Shown here piece after piece: positions 39,061 to 49,239 of a DNA stretch of 64,000 bases. The stretch is from Desulfocapsaceae bacterium. Lineage in GTDB: Bacteria > Desulfobacterota > Desulfobulbia > Desulfobulbales > Desulfocapsaceae. Within the stretch, counting starts at the first letter, position 1, and each line of letters opens with the position of its first letter. A program made the translations under genes and the position numbers. The notes beneath the pieces are model-generated. The model did no database searches. It had not been told where the DNA came from and saw nothing but the letters and a program-made list of their open reading frames with translations. The DNA is taken from contig JARLHL010000017.1 of the NCBI GenBank assembly GCA_031292275.1, forward strand, positions 1 to 64,000, given 5' to 3'.

Positions 39061-41292
39061 ATGAGAATACGATCTTTTGCTGTGATACCGGAGGCAATAC
39101 ACCTTCTCCTGCTGACCGCAGCGGTGTTTCTGGCCCTGTCGGCGGATCCGGTTTTTTCGCTGGCAGCCGGCAAGGAACGCCTGGAGATCCGCATCGATGC
39201 CGCCCGCCCTGCCGCTTCCTTTCTGCCGGATGAGGCCTTCGGCGCCGGCTTGGACGGCCTCCACCTGAAGGACCTGGAAGAGGCCTACTCCCCGGCAAAC
39301 GTCGCCACCATGAGGGGGGCGCCCTACAGGCAGCTGGCCTACAGGTTGCGGACCGAGCTGGGCATCGAGGCCTGGCACTGGAACGAGGCCGGCACCTGGA
39401 GCGACGAGGCCAGGCAGGAAGGCTACTGGACATCGAGCTCCGACTCTGAGACGCCTGTGCTGGTCTCCTATGGCTATCGGCTCCCCCGCCGCGGCAGCAC
39501 CATCGATCAGGCGGGCAACGACGGATATTCGCGGTTGGATGACGGCGACGAAGGGACCTTCTGGAAGAGCAACCCTTATCTCGACGCCTTTTTCACCGGT
39601 GACGACAACGCCCTGCATCCCCAGTGGCTGATCATCGACCTGGGCAGCCGGACCCCCGTCAATGCCCTGCGCATCCTCTGGCACCAGCCCTACGCAGTGC
39701 GGTACGAGGTGCAGTACTGGGACGGCAGGGATGCGGATCACCTAAACGAGCTGACGGCAGCGGACTGGCGCCCCTTTGACCACGGCCAAATCCGGGGCGG
39801 GACCGGCGGCGATGCCATGCTGCGGCTCTGCGACGCCCCGATCCCCGTCCGTTTTGTCCGCATTCTCCTTACCGCCTCTTCGGGGACGGGCCCGGAGACC
39901 ACTGACGTGCGCGACCGGCTGGGGTACGCCATCAGGGAGGTATATACAGGCGTGCTCGACAGCCAGGGCCGATTTCAGGACAGCATCCGGCACGGCACCT
40001 CCCGGACAAGCCAGACCCTGATAACGGTTTCCTCCACCGATCCCTGGCATAGGGCGACTGATCGCAATCCCAAAACCGCACAGCCGGGCTTCGACCTGAT
40101 TGCCGACTCGGGCCTTGGGAAGGGAAATCCGGTTTTGATCCCCGTCCCGGTTTTATATAACACCCCGGAAAACGCCGCCGCCCAGATCCGATTCCTGATG
40201 TCCCGAGGTTTTCCCATAAACCAAATTGAACTGGGCGAGGAGCCGGACGGGCAGAATACCAGCCCGGAACATTACGGCGCCCTCTACCTGCAAACGGCAC
40301 GGGTCATTCGCGGGATAAACCCGGGTCTTGTAACCGGCGGTCCCGGCTTTCAATCAGAGGTGGAGGGATGGCATACCTTTGCCGATGCCGGGGGCGAACA
40401 TTCCTGGATGAGGCGGTTTCTGGACTACCTGGGCGCCAAGGACGGCATGGACACCTTCGGTTTCCTCTCCTTTGAGTGGTATCCCTTCGATGACGTCTGC
40501 GAGGATCCGACAGAGCAATTGATCAGGCAGCCGGCGCTGATGCGGCAAGTTCTCCAGGGCCTGGAGGCGGATGGCGTCCCCAGAGACATCCCCTGGATCC
40601 TCAGCGAATACGGATATTCCTCCTTTTCCGGCAGGGCCGAGGTGGAACTCCCGGCGGCCCTCCTGAACGCTGAGATCGTCGCCCAGTTTCTCACACTTGG
40701 AGGCAAAGCCGCCTTCTATTACGGACTCGAGCCCAATATCCCCATTCGCGAACTGGATCAATGCGATGACGAGAAGAATCTCTGGGGCAATCTGATGATG
40801 TTCCAGACCAGGCCAGACGGCAGGGCGCCATGGCGGCTCCCGGCTTACTACGAGGCCCGGATGCTGGTGGACGAATGGGCGCAGCCCGACAAGGCCGCCC
40901 ACCGGCTGTTTCATGCCTCGGTCCTGCCGGGCGATCATGCCCCCGACAGCGTCACGGCCTACGCAGTGCACCGGCCGGATGGCCGCTGGGCGCTTATGAT
41001 TCTCAACAAGAACAAAGGGGGCCTCACCCTTGGCCGGATCCGTTTCGATGGCGCAGAGGGCCGGTGGAGAGACTGGCACGGGCCGCTTGAAGTTGTTCAG
41101 TACTCGCCGCGGCAGTACGCCTGGCGGGACGGAGGCCCCGACGGCCGTCCCGTTCGCAGCAGACCGCCCGTCCGCTTTCAGGCCCGCGACGGACTGAGGG
41201 CCGGAATCAGCCTGCCGCCCTTATCCCTGACTGTAGTGCGCGGCGCAGGGCCCCCCGATGGAAGAGGAGCAATGAACCAAACCCAGCCGTAG
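39061..41292 (+). CDS. Secreted clan GH-A-like glycosidase with discoidin-type domain
   Basis: 743 residues from ATG 39061; this start puts a signal peptide at the front (MRIRSF then LLLLTAAVFLALS ... SLAAG). Residues ~70-330 include an F5/8 type C (discoidin)-like module with LDDGDEGTFWKSNP, WLIIDLGSRTPVNALRI and VRFVRILLT. The barrel part has QIELGEEPDG (likely acid/base Glu of the N-E/E-E type), MDTFGFLSFEWYPFDD and WILSEYGYSSF (likely nucleophile Glu), typical of GH39/GH79-like clan GH-A enzymes, and a C-terminal beta domain (YAVHRPDGRWALMILNKNKGG). Exported, it would cut a polysaccharide outside the cell. Family number is uncertain. High GC and long; no partner transporter nearby. Confidence 0.75.
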   Translation: MRIRSFAVIPEAIHLLLLTAAVFLALSADPVFSLAAGKERLEIRIDAARPAASFLPDEAFGAGLDGLHLKDLEEAYSPANVATMRGAPYRQLAYRLRTELGIEAWHWNEAGTWSDEARQEGYWTSSSDSETPVLVSYGYRLPRRGSTIDQAGNDGYSRLDDGDEGTFWKSNPYLDAFFTGDDNALHPQWLIIDLGSRTPVNALRILWHQPYAVRYEVQYWDGRDADHLNELTAADWRPFDHGQIRGGTGGDAMLRLCDAPIPVRFVRILLTASSGTGPETTDVRDRLGYAIREVYTGVLDSQGRFQDSIRHGTSRTSQTLITVSSTDPWHRATDRNPKTAQPGFDLIADSGLGKGNPVLIPVPVLYNTPENAAAQIRFLMSRGFPINQIELGEEPDGQNTSPEHYGALYLQTARVIRGINPGLVTGGPGFQSEVEGWHTFADAGGEHSWMRRFLDYLGAKDGMDTFGFLSFEWYPFDDVCEDPTEQLIRQPALMRQVLQGLEADGVPRDIPWILSEYGYSSFSGRAEVELPAALLNAEIVAQFLTLGGKAAFYYGLEPNIPIRELDQCDDEKNLWGNLMMFQTRPDGRAPWRLPAYYEARMLVDEWAQPDKAAHRLFHASVLPGDHAPDSVTAYAVHRPDGRWALMILNKNKGGLTLGRIRFDGAEGRWRDWHGPLEVVQYSPRQYAWRDGGPDGRPVRSRPPVRFQARDGLRAGISLPPLSLTVVRGAGPPDGRGAMNQTQP

Positions 41293-41344
41293 CGAAAGAG
41301 AACAGGCCTGCAGCAGGGCGGCCGGGGCAAGAGCCGGACAAATC

Positions 41345-42841
41345 CTACACTTCAACCCGATTCCTGCCGTTCGACTTTGCCTTGTACAGCGCATGATCGC
41401 TTTTAAAAATGAATGATTCCCGCATTATCTCGGCATCGTTCATATCAGAGCTGACGAGTCCTATACTGATCGTCACCGAAATCAGCTTATCATCGTACTG
41501 TACCGTCTGCTGTTCCACCCCCCGACGCAGGCGCTGAGCAAGGACCCGGGCGCTGGCAAGACCGGTTTCCGGCAGAATAATCGCAAACTCTTCCCCGCCA
41601 TACCGGGCGACGATATCGCTGCGCCTGACCAGCTTGACCAAGGTCTTGCTCGTTTCCCTGAGCACCAGATCGCCCACGGGATGGCCATAGGTATCATTGA
41701 CCTTTTTGAAATGGTCAATATCGAGAATCATCAGGGACAGAGGATGGCCGTACCGTTTCGAATTCTGAATCTGTGTCTCCAAAACCTCATAAAAATATCT
41801 ATGATTATAGAGGCTTGTCAGACCATCGCGCAGAGCCAGTTCCCGCAGCTTGTCATTGGAGCGCTTCAGTTCGATGGCCAGTCGTTCTGCGTTCTGCTTG
41901 GCCTGGGTCAACTCCAGAACGATCTGTTCATAGGAATAGTTCAGTCGCCCCAACTCTTCGTTTGCCTCCTGCATTATTACTGAAAAGGGCTTCATATTGC
42001 CGGGAGGTATGGAAAAGTATTCCATAATTTCAAGCGACTTAACCCCAATCTTGTCGATAATATCATCTATCCGTTCATGCTCGATCCCATAGAGGGCGTT
42101 AAGGCTCTGATGCACTTCGATTGATTTTCTGTTACACTGCGTACCATGGTACATTGAGGAAATCTTGTCGGCCAGACCGAGGATCAGGGCCGTTTTCCGG
42201 TACGGCTCTGCGGGCTCCCCGGCATGATGCCAGAGGATGGACTGGCAGATCGCCGGGGGAAGCTTCCAAGTCGTCAGGAGGTGGCAGCCGACTTCGGCAT
42301 GATCGAAGCCGAATTTTTCCTTTTCGGCCTCGCAGGTACTCTTGCCGCTGATCCGCTTGCCGTCGACCACCTCCGTGAAGGAGGTCATGTCGGCAAGGAA
42401 CAGGGTCAGTACACCGATGTCCTGCAGCAGAGACGACACGAAGATGTCGCGATCCTTCAGGCCGGTGTTCTCGGCCAGTACTTCCGCCGCCACCGCGGCG
42501 CAGACAGCCCGACGCCAGAACAGGTCGAAATTGAAGCTCCCCTGCGGGGCACCCTGAAAACCCTCTATGATCACAAAGGAAAGGGCTATATTCTTCAGGG
42601 CCTGCGTGCCGATGAGAATCGTTGCCTGGGCAAGTGTATCAACGCTGCCGGGCAGACGGTATAAGGAAGAGTTGGCAAGTTTTAATATTCGAGCGGTGAG
42701 AGCCGGATCAGTCTTAATGATTTCAGCAAGTTCATCCAAGGACTCATCGTCCCGGCGGACCGCATCCAGAATTTTCAGGGCAATCGCCGGCGGTGAGGGT
42801 AATTTAATTTTCTCATCGATAAAATTCTGTATACTGGACAT
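41345..42841 (-). CDS. HDOD-GGDEF diguanylate cyclase
   Basis: 498 residues from ATG 42841, chosen for CGGAGAG upstream and because the HDOD family starts here (the open frame extends to 42910). Residues ~1-200 are an HDOD domain: LPSPPAIALKILDAV, TDPALTARILKLANSSLY and HHAGEPAEPYRK. A coiled coil (about 285-325) leads to a GGDEF domain with LMILDIDHFKKVNDTYGH and RYGGEEFAIILP; GGEEF is active-type. It should make cyclic di-GMP in response to a signal sensed through the HDOD part. No RxxD inhibitory site is apparent at the usual place before GGEEF. Confidence 0.93.
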   Translation of the reverse strand: MSSIQNFIDEKIKLPSPPAIALKILDAVRRDDESLDELAEIIKTDPALTARILKLANSSLYRLPGSVDTLAQATILIGTQALKNIALSFVIIEGFQGAPQGSFNFDLFWRRAVCAAVAAEVLAENTGLKDRDIFVSSLLQDIGVLTLFLADMTSFTEVVDGKRISGKSTCEAEKEKFGFDHAEVGCHLLTTWKLPPAICQSILWHHAGEPAEPYRKTALILGLADKISSMYHGTQCNRKSIEVHQSLNALYGIEHERIDDIIDKIGVKSLEIMEYFSIPPGNMKPFSVIMQEANEELGRLNYSYEQIVLELTQAKQNAERLAIELKRSNDKLRELALRDGLTSLYNHRYFYEVLETQIQNSKRYGHPLSLMILDIDHFKKVNDTYGHPVGDLVLRETSKTLVKLVRRSDIVARYGGEEFAIILPETGLASARVLAQRLRRGVEQQTVQYDDKLISVTISIGLVSSDMNDAEIMRESFIFKSDHALYKAKSNGRNRVEV

Positions 42842-43085
42842 GAATACTCTCCGGTTGTATTGAATGCCATAAAGCTTGAATTTATTCTTTTTTTTCAATT
42901 TATGCCACAACTTTCACAAACCGGACCGGCATCAAAAAGAAACGGATAGTTAGGAATATGCCACAAAAAACCATCCCGGCCCATGCGCCATAACCTCTCG
43001 GAAGGATGGTGTCTGCGCCAGACCGTATATGCGGAATCCATGCCCTAAGTCCCAGTCATCGACAATCAAAGACAAGGAGGGAACC

Positions 43086-44153
43086 ATGCAACGTGTTATG
43101 ATCCATAAAGCAACCTACAAAGACTGCCGAAAGGCCGTGGACAGGGCCTTTGACCTCTTCCCCCAGGAGATTGCCGGAAAGAAGGTGGTCATCAAACCCA
43201 ATGTGCTGCGGACATCGACGGCAGCAGAGCATATCGTGACCAACCCCATGATTCTGCGAGCCGTAATAGAAAAGGTGGAGGAGATGTCACCAGCAGAGAT
43301 TGTGGTGGGCGACAACCCTGGCCTGTTTAACTACGGTGATAACGAGAACAGCTTTATCAGCACCGGCCTGATGGAGGCGGCCAAGGGATATTATAAAAAT
43401 ATAGGCAACACCATTCGGCAATGCGCCTTTCATCCCGATTTCCTGCCCGAGGTCGGTGTCTCGCAGGAGATCATGGACGCCGATATCCTGATCAGCCTGC
43501 CCAAGTTCAAGACCCATGGCCTTACGGTGATGACCGGCGCCATCAAAAACAGCTACGGCATCCTGCCCGGCGCCCAGAAGGCCAGGCTGCACCAGATCGC
43601 CGGCAGCCCCGCACGTTTTCATGAGGTGATCGTCGAGGTCTTCCGCCTGCGGGTCCCCGATCTGTTTATCATGGATGCAGTGGTGGGCATGGAGGGAAAC
43701 GGCCCGGCCTCGCCGGATCTCCGGCAGATCGGCCTGGTACTGGCCGCGGACAACGCCGTGGCCATGGATGCGGTGGTGGCGACAATGATGGGCCTCGACC
43801 CCGCACGTCTGCGCTTCCTTCAAAAAGCAAAAGAGGAAGGGCTTGGGGACTTCGACCCCGACACTATCGAAATCGACGGCGAGCTGCAGGTCCTTGCCGA
43901 CTTCAAGCTCCCGCCCCTGGGCGGTGAGGCGATCACCGGCAACCCGGCCATCAGCAATCTGATGAGCGTCAGGTCCAGGGTCAGACCCCAGGCCGACCCC
44001 GAACGATGCACCGCCTGCGGCTCCTGCGTCGACCACTGCCCGGTATCGGCCCTCTTTATGCAGGGAGATATTCCCCAGGTGGAGGCCGATACCTGCATCG
44101 CCTGCTTCTGCTGTCAGGAGATCTGCCCTGAGAAGGCCATGAGCCTCAAATAA
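43086..44153 (+). CDS. DUF362 protein with C-terminal 2[4Fe-4S] ferredoxin domain
   Basis: 355 residues from ATG 43086, preceded by AAGGAGGG. The DUF362 part (about 1-285) has KVVIKPNVLR, IVVGDNPGLF, LPKFKTHGLTVMTGAIKN and MDAVVGMEGNGPASPD. The C-terminus carries two cysteine clusters, CTACGSCVDHCPVSAL and CIACFCCQEICPEKAM, each fit for a [4Fe-4S] cluster. Such proteins are widespread in anaerobes; the activity is not established, although a role in electron transfer or cofactor chemistry is often proposed. It supports an anaerobic lifestyle. A 258-base gap with no gene follows. Confidence 0.9.
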   Translation: MQRVMIHKATYKDCRKAVDRAFDLFPQEIAGKKVVIKPNVLRTSTAAEHIVTNPMILRAVIEKVEEMSPAEIVVGDNPGLFNYGDNENSFISTGLMEAAKGYYKNIGNTIRQCAFHPDFLPEVGVSQEIMDADILISLPKFKTHGLTVMTGAIKNSYGILPGAQKARLHQIAGSPARFHEVIVEVFRLRVPDLFIMDAVVGMEGNGPASPDLRQIGLVLAADNAVAMDAVVATMMGLDPARLRFLQKAKEEGLGDFDPDTIEIDGELQVLADFKLPPLGGEAITGNPAISNLMSVRSRVRPQADPERCTACGSCVDHCPVSALFMQGDIPQVEADTCIACFCCQEICPEKAMSLK

Positions 44154-44411
44154 TAAGTTCAACCCGGCCCTGAGGGGAGGGGGAGAGTCCTGGCTCGGAG
44201 GCTGGCAACTCCCCCCCTTCTCCTGCAGGCCTTCCCCCCGGAGGAGGAACCCGAAGCGTATTTCACGCCTTTCGGCGGAAGATCCGGGATTACCCCCCCC
44301 TGCTGCGGTAACAACGAAAAACAGGAGGAAAATTACCGCTATTCTGTTATATGAGGAAAGAACGCAGGCCAAGAAAGCGCTCTAAACATTAGCCGGGGAG
44401 ACACTGACAAA

Positions 44412-44945
44412 ATGAATGCACTGGTCAAACTATCGTTTTTATCCGCTCTGATCTTGTGTTTCATGCCCTCGGCCTTTGCCGCCACATCAACCCAGATCGG
44501 TGCCGGATACGGGTTCGATCTGCGTAATGGCGCCCACCTTGAGCAGTACGAAATCTTTTTACGCCCCCCTTTGCCCTACACGACAACGCTTTTCGGCACG
44601 GAGCTTGCCACAGCGGTGGAGCTCGGATTCGGTTACATAAAGGACTGGAACCAGGGCAGTTCCGGGGCTGCACGATTTTCCGCCATGCCTGAGGTGATTC
44701 TGGCACCTCACAGTCAATTCAGTTTTCTGCTGGGATTGGGTGCAGGCTTTATGAAAGGGAATACAGATTTTTCAGGCCATGATCTCGGCGGACCGTTTTT
44801 GTTTACCTTCAAGCTCGGGATACAGTATCATCTGAATGAACACTGGGATGTTGAGGATGCCTTTTATCATCAGTCCAACGGCGATATATACACGCACAAC
44901 TACAGCCTGGATATGAATCAGTTGACTCTCGCCTATACGTTCTGA
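44412..44945 (+). CDS. pagL: Lipid A 3-O-deacylase (PagL/acyloxyacyl hydrolase family)
   Basis: 177 residues with signal peptide (LVKLSFLSALILCFMPSAFA-A). The mature part is an eight-strand outer-membrane barrel with alternating residues (IGAGYGFDLRNG, FSFLLGLGAGFMKG) and ends in an aromatic residue (TF). The catalytic pair of PagL is seen as FYHQSNG (His153 and Ser155). PagL removes the 3-linked acyl chain from lipid A in the outer membrane and lowers endotoxin signalling. An acidic third residue should lie in the following strand; I see Asp167 rather than the usual Glu. It stands alone; the downstream gene starts 100 bases later and may be independent. Confidence 0.82.
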   Translation: MNALVKLSFLSALILCFMPSAFAATSTQIGAGYGFDLRNGAHLEQYEIFLRPPLPYTTTLFGTELATAVELGFGYIKDWNQGSSGAARFSAMPEVILAPHSQFSFLLGLGAGFMKGNTDFSGHDLGGPFLFTFKLGIQYHLNEHWDVEDAFYHQSNGDIYTHNYSLDMNQLTLAYTF

Positions 44946-45045
44946 AAATGGCGGCACCTTATCGGATGGCAAGGCCGTGGCTTTCGGGAAACTTTTATAT
45001 AAAATTCGGCAGGCCAGGCCTTTGTAGTTTTACATTCATTCGGAT

Positions 45046-45651
45046 ATGCAGGAAAACATGAACAATCGCCTCAACGAAATCCTCGAAGAGATTAAAGAGC
45101 TTGAAAAGAGCGTCCAGCTGGAGATGAAGCGGCGGGAAGAGGCATTGAAATACAAAGTCACTGAAGGCAGGGTGGTATTTGAGCGCGAGATCCTCAAAAT
45201 TCACAAGAAATTGACCGGTTCGTTATTTTTCTATGTCATCAGGGCTCCCTTTTTCACCATTCTGTCCACGCCTGTGATCTATGCCCTGCTCTTTCCCGCC
45301 CTGCTTCTGAACATCGGCCTGTGGCTCTACCAGACGATCTGTTTTCCGATTTACGGCATCCAGAAGGTCCGCTGGCGCGACCATATCGTCTTCGACAGAC
45401 ACTATCTGCTGTACCTGAATGCGATCGAACGTCTCAACTGCGACTATTGCAGCTATATCAACGGGTTTTTTTCATATGCCATGGAGATTGCGGCCCGGAC
45501 GGAACAGTACTGGTGTCCGATCAAACATGCCTACGGCAAGGCCCGCCGCCACTCCAGGGTGCATGCCTTTGTCGACTTCGGGGATGCGGAGGCCTACCGG
45601 AGCAGACTTTCCAACCTTCGCAGCCAGCTGAGAGATGTTGAACCGGAATAG
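45046..45651 (+). CDS. Conserved membrane protein of unknown function
   Basis: 201 residues. Residues ~1-55 form a charged coiled coil (LNEILEEIKELEKSVQLEM). Two close membrane segments follow (about 60-105: LFFYVIRAPFFTILSTPVIYA and a Leu-rich stretch ending LLNIGLWLYQTICFPIYGI). The conserved C-terminal half has KVRWRDHIVFDRHYL, LNAIERLNCDYCSYINGF, ARTEQYWCPIKHA and DYGD-like FVDFGDAEAYR. The C-x-x-C (CDYC) and the later Cys-Pro suggest metal or redox use, but that is a guess. I recognise the core as a family of uncharacterised proteins found in many proteobacteria. It lies 105 bases before tgt on the same strand. Confidence 0.75.
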   Translation: MQENMNNRLNEILEEIKELEKSVQLEMKRREEALKYKVTEGRVVFEREILKIHKKLTGSLFFYVIRAPFFTILSTPVIYALLFPALLLNIGLWLYQTICFPIYGIQKVRWRDHIVFDRHYLLYLNAIERLNCDYCSYINGFFSYAMEIAARTEQYWCPIKHAYGKARRHSRVHAFVDFGDAEAYRSRLSNLRSQLRDVEPE

Positions 45652-45728
45652 GCCGGTACAAAGTAACCCCATTTTCCCGAAGCTGCTCAACAGAGGGCAT
45701 CACCGGCGCCTCCCGCGGCTCTTTTTAG

Positions 45729-46874
<1,146 letters not shown>

Positions 46875-46947
46875 TTATCTTATTTGCCATTTGGTCGGGA
46901 ATTTAATCGGCATTCAGCCGCTTCACTTTTTCTTCGGAGGAATCATC

Positions 46948-47310
46948 ATGACAGGAATCGCTTATGCAGCAGCCGATCAGGCTGCAGGAGGAGCAGGAGG
47001 ATTGGGACAGCTTACCCAGTTTGCTCCCCTGATCCTTATTTTCGTCGTATTCTACTTTCTTCTCATCCGCCCCCAACAGAAACAGGCGAAAAAGCACCAG
47101 GAATATCTGAATAATCTGAAGGTCGGATATAAGGTCGTCACCAAAGGCGGTATCCACGGGCAGATCACCGCCCTCACCGATCAGATCGTGACCCTGGAGA
47201 TTGACAAAGATGTCCGGATCAAGGTCTCACGGGACGCCATCGGCTCCTCGGCAACCGAGGCTGCGGCCGCCGACCCCGCCAAGAAAGAGGCAAAGAAAGG
47301 CGGCGCCTGA
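46948..47310 (+). CDS. yajC: Preprotein translocase subunit YajC
   Basis: 120 residues from ATG 46948, with CGGAGGAA just upstream; the open frame begins earlier inside tgt but is not coding. One membrane helix (about 25-45, QFAPLILIFVVFYFLLIRPQ) with the invariant RPQQKQ end, then the conserved cytoplasmic part GYKVVTKGGIHGQI and DQIVTLEIDKDVRIKV, then an Ala/Lys-rich tail. YajC is an accessory protein of SecDF-YajC. SecD and SecF, usually next, are absent here; rnhA follows instead. Confidence 0.96.
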   Translation: MTGIAYAAADQAAGGAGGLGQLTQFAPLILIFVVFYFLLIRPQQKQAKKHQEYLNNLKVGYKVVTKGGIHGQITALTDQIVTLEIDKDVRIKVSRDAIGSSATEAAAADPAKKEAKKGGA

Positions 47311-47430
47311 GGCATCCGCGGATGCTGATTTTCTGCAGTTCGTAGAGACAGAACCTGGGCAGGACCATTTCATGGGCCTGCCTTTTTTTTGCTTATCATT
47401 TTGCAGCGGGATGCCGGGTGGACAGGAACA

Positions 47431-48141
47431 ATGGCCAATAAAAAATTTTACGCGATAGCCGCCGGGCGCAAACCAGGTATTTATACAGCCTGGCCCGAGG
47501 CCCAGGCCCAGGTCAAGGGTTTTCCCCAGGCCCGTTTCAAGGGATTTGCCACCAGAGAGGCGGCCGAGGCCTGGATGAAGGGGTCTCACCAGGCCGCCCC
47601 CCCCGGCCGAACAGCAGGGCGGAGCAAGCCCCAAAGGCCGTCTGCGCCCTCGCCGGTTCGGCGGGAGGGCGGGGTCGAGATCTATACCGACGGCGGGGCC
47701 CTGAACAATCCCGGTCCGGGAGGCTACGGCGTCGTCCAGATCTATGCAGGGCAAAAAAAGGAAATCACCGGGGGGTTTCGGCTGACTACCAACAACAGGA
47801 TGGAACTGATGGGCTGCATCATGGCCCTGCGGCAGCTGGAATACCGCGACCAGCCCGTTGCCCTCCACTCCGACTCCAGCTATGTGGTCAACGGCATCAA
47901 CAAGGGCTGGGCCAGGAACTGGAGGAGGAACGGCTGGATAAAATCGGACAAAAAGCCTGCCCTAAACCAGGATCTCTGGGCCGAACTCCTTGACCTCGCC
48001 GAAAATCTTGATATCGTCTTCATTTGGGTCAAAGGCCATGCAGGCAATCCGCTCAACGAACGGTGCGATGAACTGGCCGTCGGCTCCGCCCATGGCGCAA
48101 ATCTGCCCATCGACCGGGGCTATGAGGTAGAGCGGAGATAA
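47431..48141 (+). CDS. rnhA: Ribonuclease H with viroplasmin-type N-terminal domain
   Basis: 236 residues from ATG 47431 (ACAGGAAC before it). Residues ~1-45 are the hybrid-binding Caulimovirus VI/RNase H1 N-domain (FYAIAAGRKPGIYTAW ... GFATREAAEAWM). An Ala/Pro-rich linker leads to the catalytic domain with all four acids: IYTDGGALNNPGPG (Asp), RMELMGCIMAL (Glu), HSDSSYVVNGI (Asp) and NERCDELA (Asp). It removes RNA from RNA-DNA hybrids. It begins 121 bases after yajC on the same strand. Confidence 0.95.
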   Translation: MANKKFYAIAAGRKPGIYTAWPEAQAQVKGFPQARFKGFATREAAEAWMKGSHQAAPPGRTAGRSKPQRPSAPSPVRREGGVEIYTDGGALNNPGPGGYGVVQIYAGQKKEITGGFRLTTNNRMELMGCIMALRQLEYRDQPVALHSDSSYVVNGINKGWARNWRRNGWIKSDKKPALNQDLWAELLDLAENLDIVFIWVKGHAGNPLNERCDELAVGSAHGANLPIDRGYEVERR

Positions 48142-48177
48142 TCCTGAAGAGAAATGTCCCCGGAGATCAGTCCGGCA

Positions 48178-49047
48178 TCACAGGGCCCGCATGTATTCGG
48201 GCCTCAGCGCCGTCTCACCCTTGAGAGCACTGTCAATGAGCCGCAGGACCGCCGCCTTGTCCTGCGGCAGTCTGGCCTTGATCGGCAGGTAGTTGGAGGC
48301 ATGATTGGCATGGAAAAAGCCGTCAGTCAGGTTGGTGCAGGCAAACATCGTCCTCAATTCCCTGAGCATCCCGGCAGCAGCGGGCAGCGAGAAACGCCCT
48401 GCCGCACTGTCATCGTACAAAGGGGTACCTGGCGTCAGCATCAGGCTGAGCGCGCCAACATACTCTGGATCCACAGCGCTCAGAACCCTACCGGTCTCCC
48501 GGGCATGAATCTCCGAGCGTTCGCACCCGGCTATCCCCAGCAGGACCGTGATGGAGAGCTTGATCCCCGCCGCCCTGATCTTCCACCCCATATCGATCAT
48601 CCGCTGGGCGTCGGCCCCCTTGCTAATCCTCTGCAGGGTGACATCGTCCCCTGATTCCAGGCCCATATAGGCCATGCTCAGGCCAAGGTCACGGAGCTGC
48701 CGAAGCTCCTCCGGGGTCTTGCGCAGGATGCTTTTGGTATTGGCGTAGGTCGCCACCCGTGAGACCCAGGGCAGTCTTTCCCTGATGGCGGCCAGGATGG
48801 TCAGCAGCCGTTTCTGGGGAACGATGAGGACATCCCCGTCACAGAGGAAGAGGCGGGTCTGCCGCTGGCAGTGCCGGACGGCGAATTCGATATCGGCCAG
48901 GATGGTAGCGTCATCCTTGATGGAAAAGCGGGTCCCCTTGTACATCCCGCAGAAGGAGCATTTATTGTGCGAACATCCGCGGGTAACCTGCAGCAGGATG
49001 CTGTTGGCCTCGCTGGGCGGCCTGAAGATATTCCCCTCATAATGCAT
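48178..49047 (-). CDS. Radical SAM protein
   Basis: 289 residues. The iron-sulfur site is near the N-terminus as CSHNKCSFC (Cys25, Cys30, Cys33; spacing x4-x2 rather than x3-x2, seen in a subgroup of radical SAM enzymes). It continues with FLCDGDVLIVP, VATYANTKSIL, LSMAYMGLESGDD and SITVLLGIAG, the SPASM-free elongator-like core. The C-terminus has no extra cluster. The subgroup is often annotated only as radical SAM; the reaction is unknown. It converges with rnhA (36-base gap). Confidence 0.87.
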   Translation of the reverse strand: MHYEGNIFRPPSEANSILLQVTRGCSHNKCSFCGMYKGTRFSIKDDATILADIEFAVRHCQRQTRLFLCDGDVLIVPQKRLLTILAAIRERLPWVSRVATYANTKSILRKTPEELRQLRDLGLSMAYMGLESGDDVTLQRISKGADAQRMIDMGWKIRAAGIKLSITVLLGIAGCERSEIHARETGRVLSAVDPEYVGALSLMLTPGTPLYDDSAAGRFSLPAAAGMLRELRTMFACTNLTDGFFHANHASNYLPIKARLPQDKAAVLRLIDSALKGETALRPEYMRAL

Positions 49048-49239
49048 ACGCCTGTCTCCTCGTCCCTTGTTGTTGGCTGGCTTTCAGTAATAATCATTCT
49101 CCCCGGCGACTGCAAGGCTATTCTCCCCCGATACCCGCCGCCGCGGGATTGTCCTTGAGTTTTTTCATGTATATTTGTAATCACAGAGGAGTCCACGATA
49201 CCAGGCAGTGGTGGATGAGATGACAACCAAAAAGGGATT

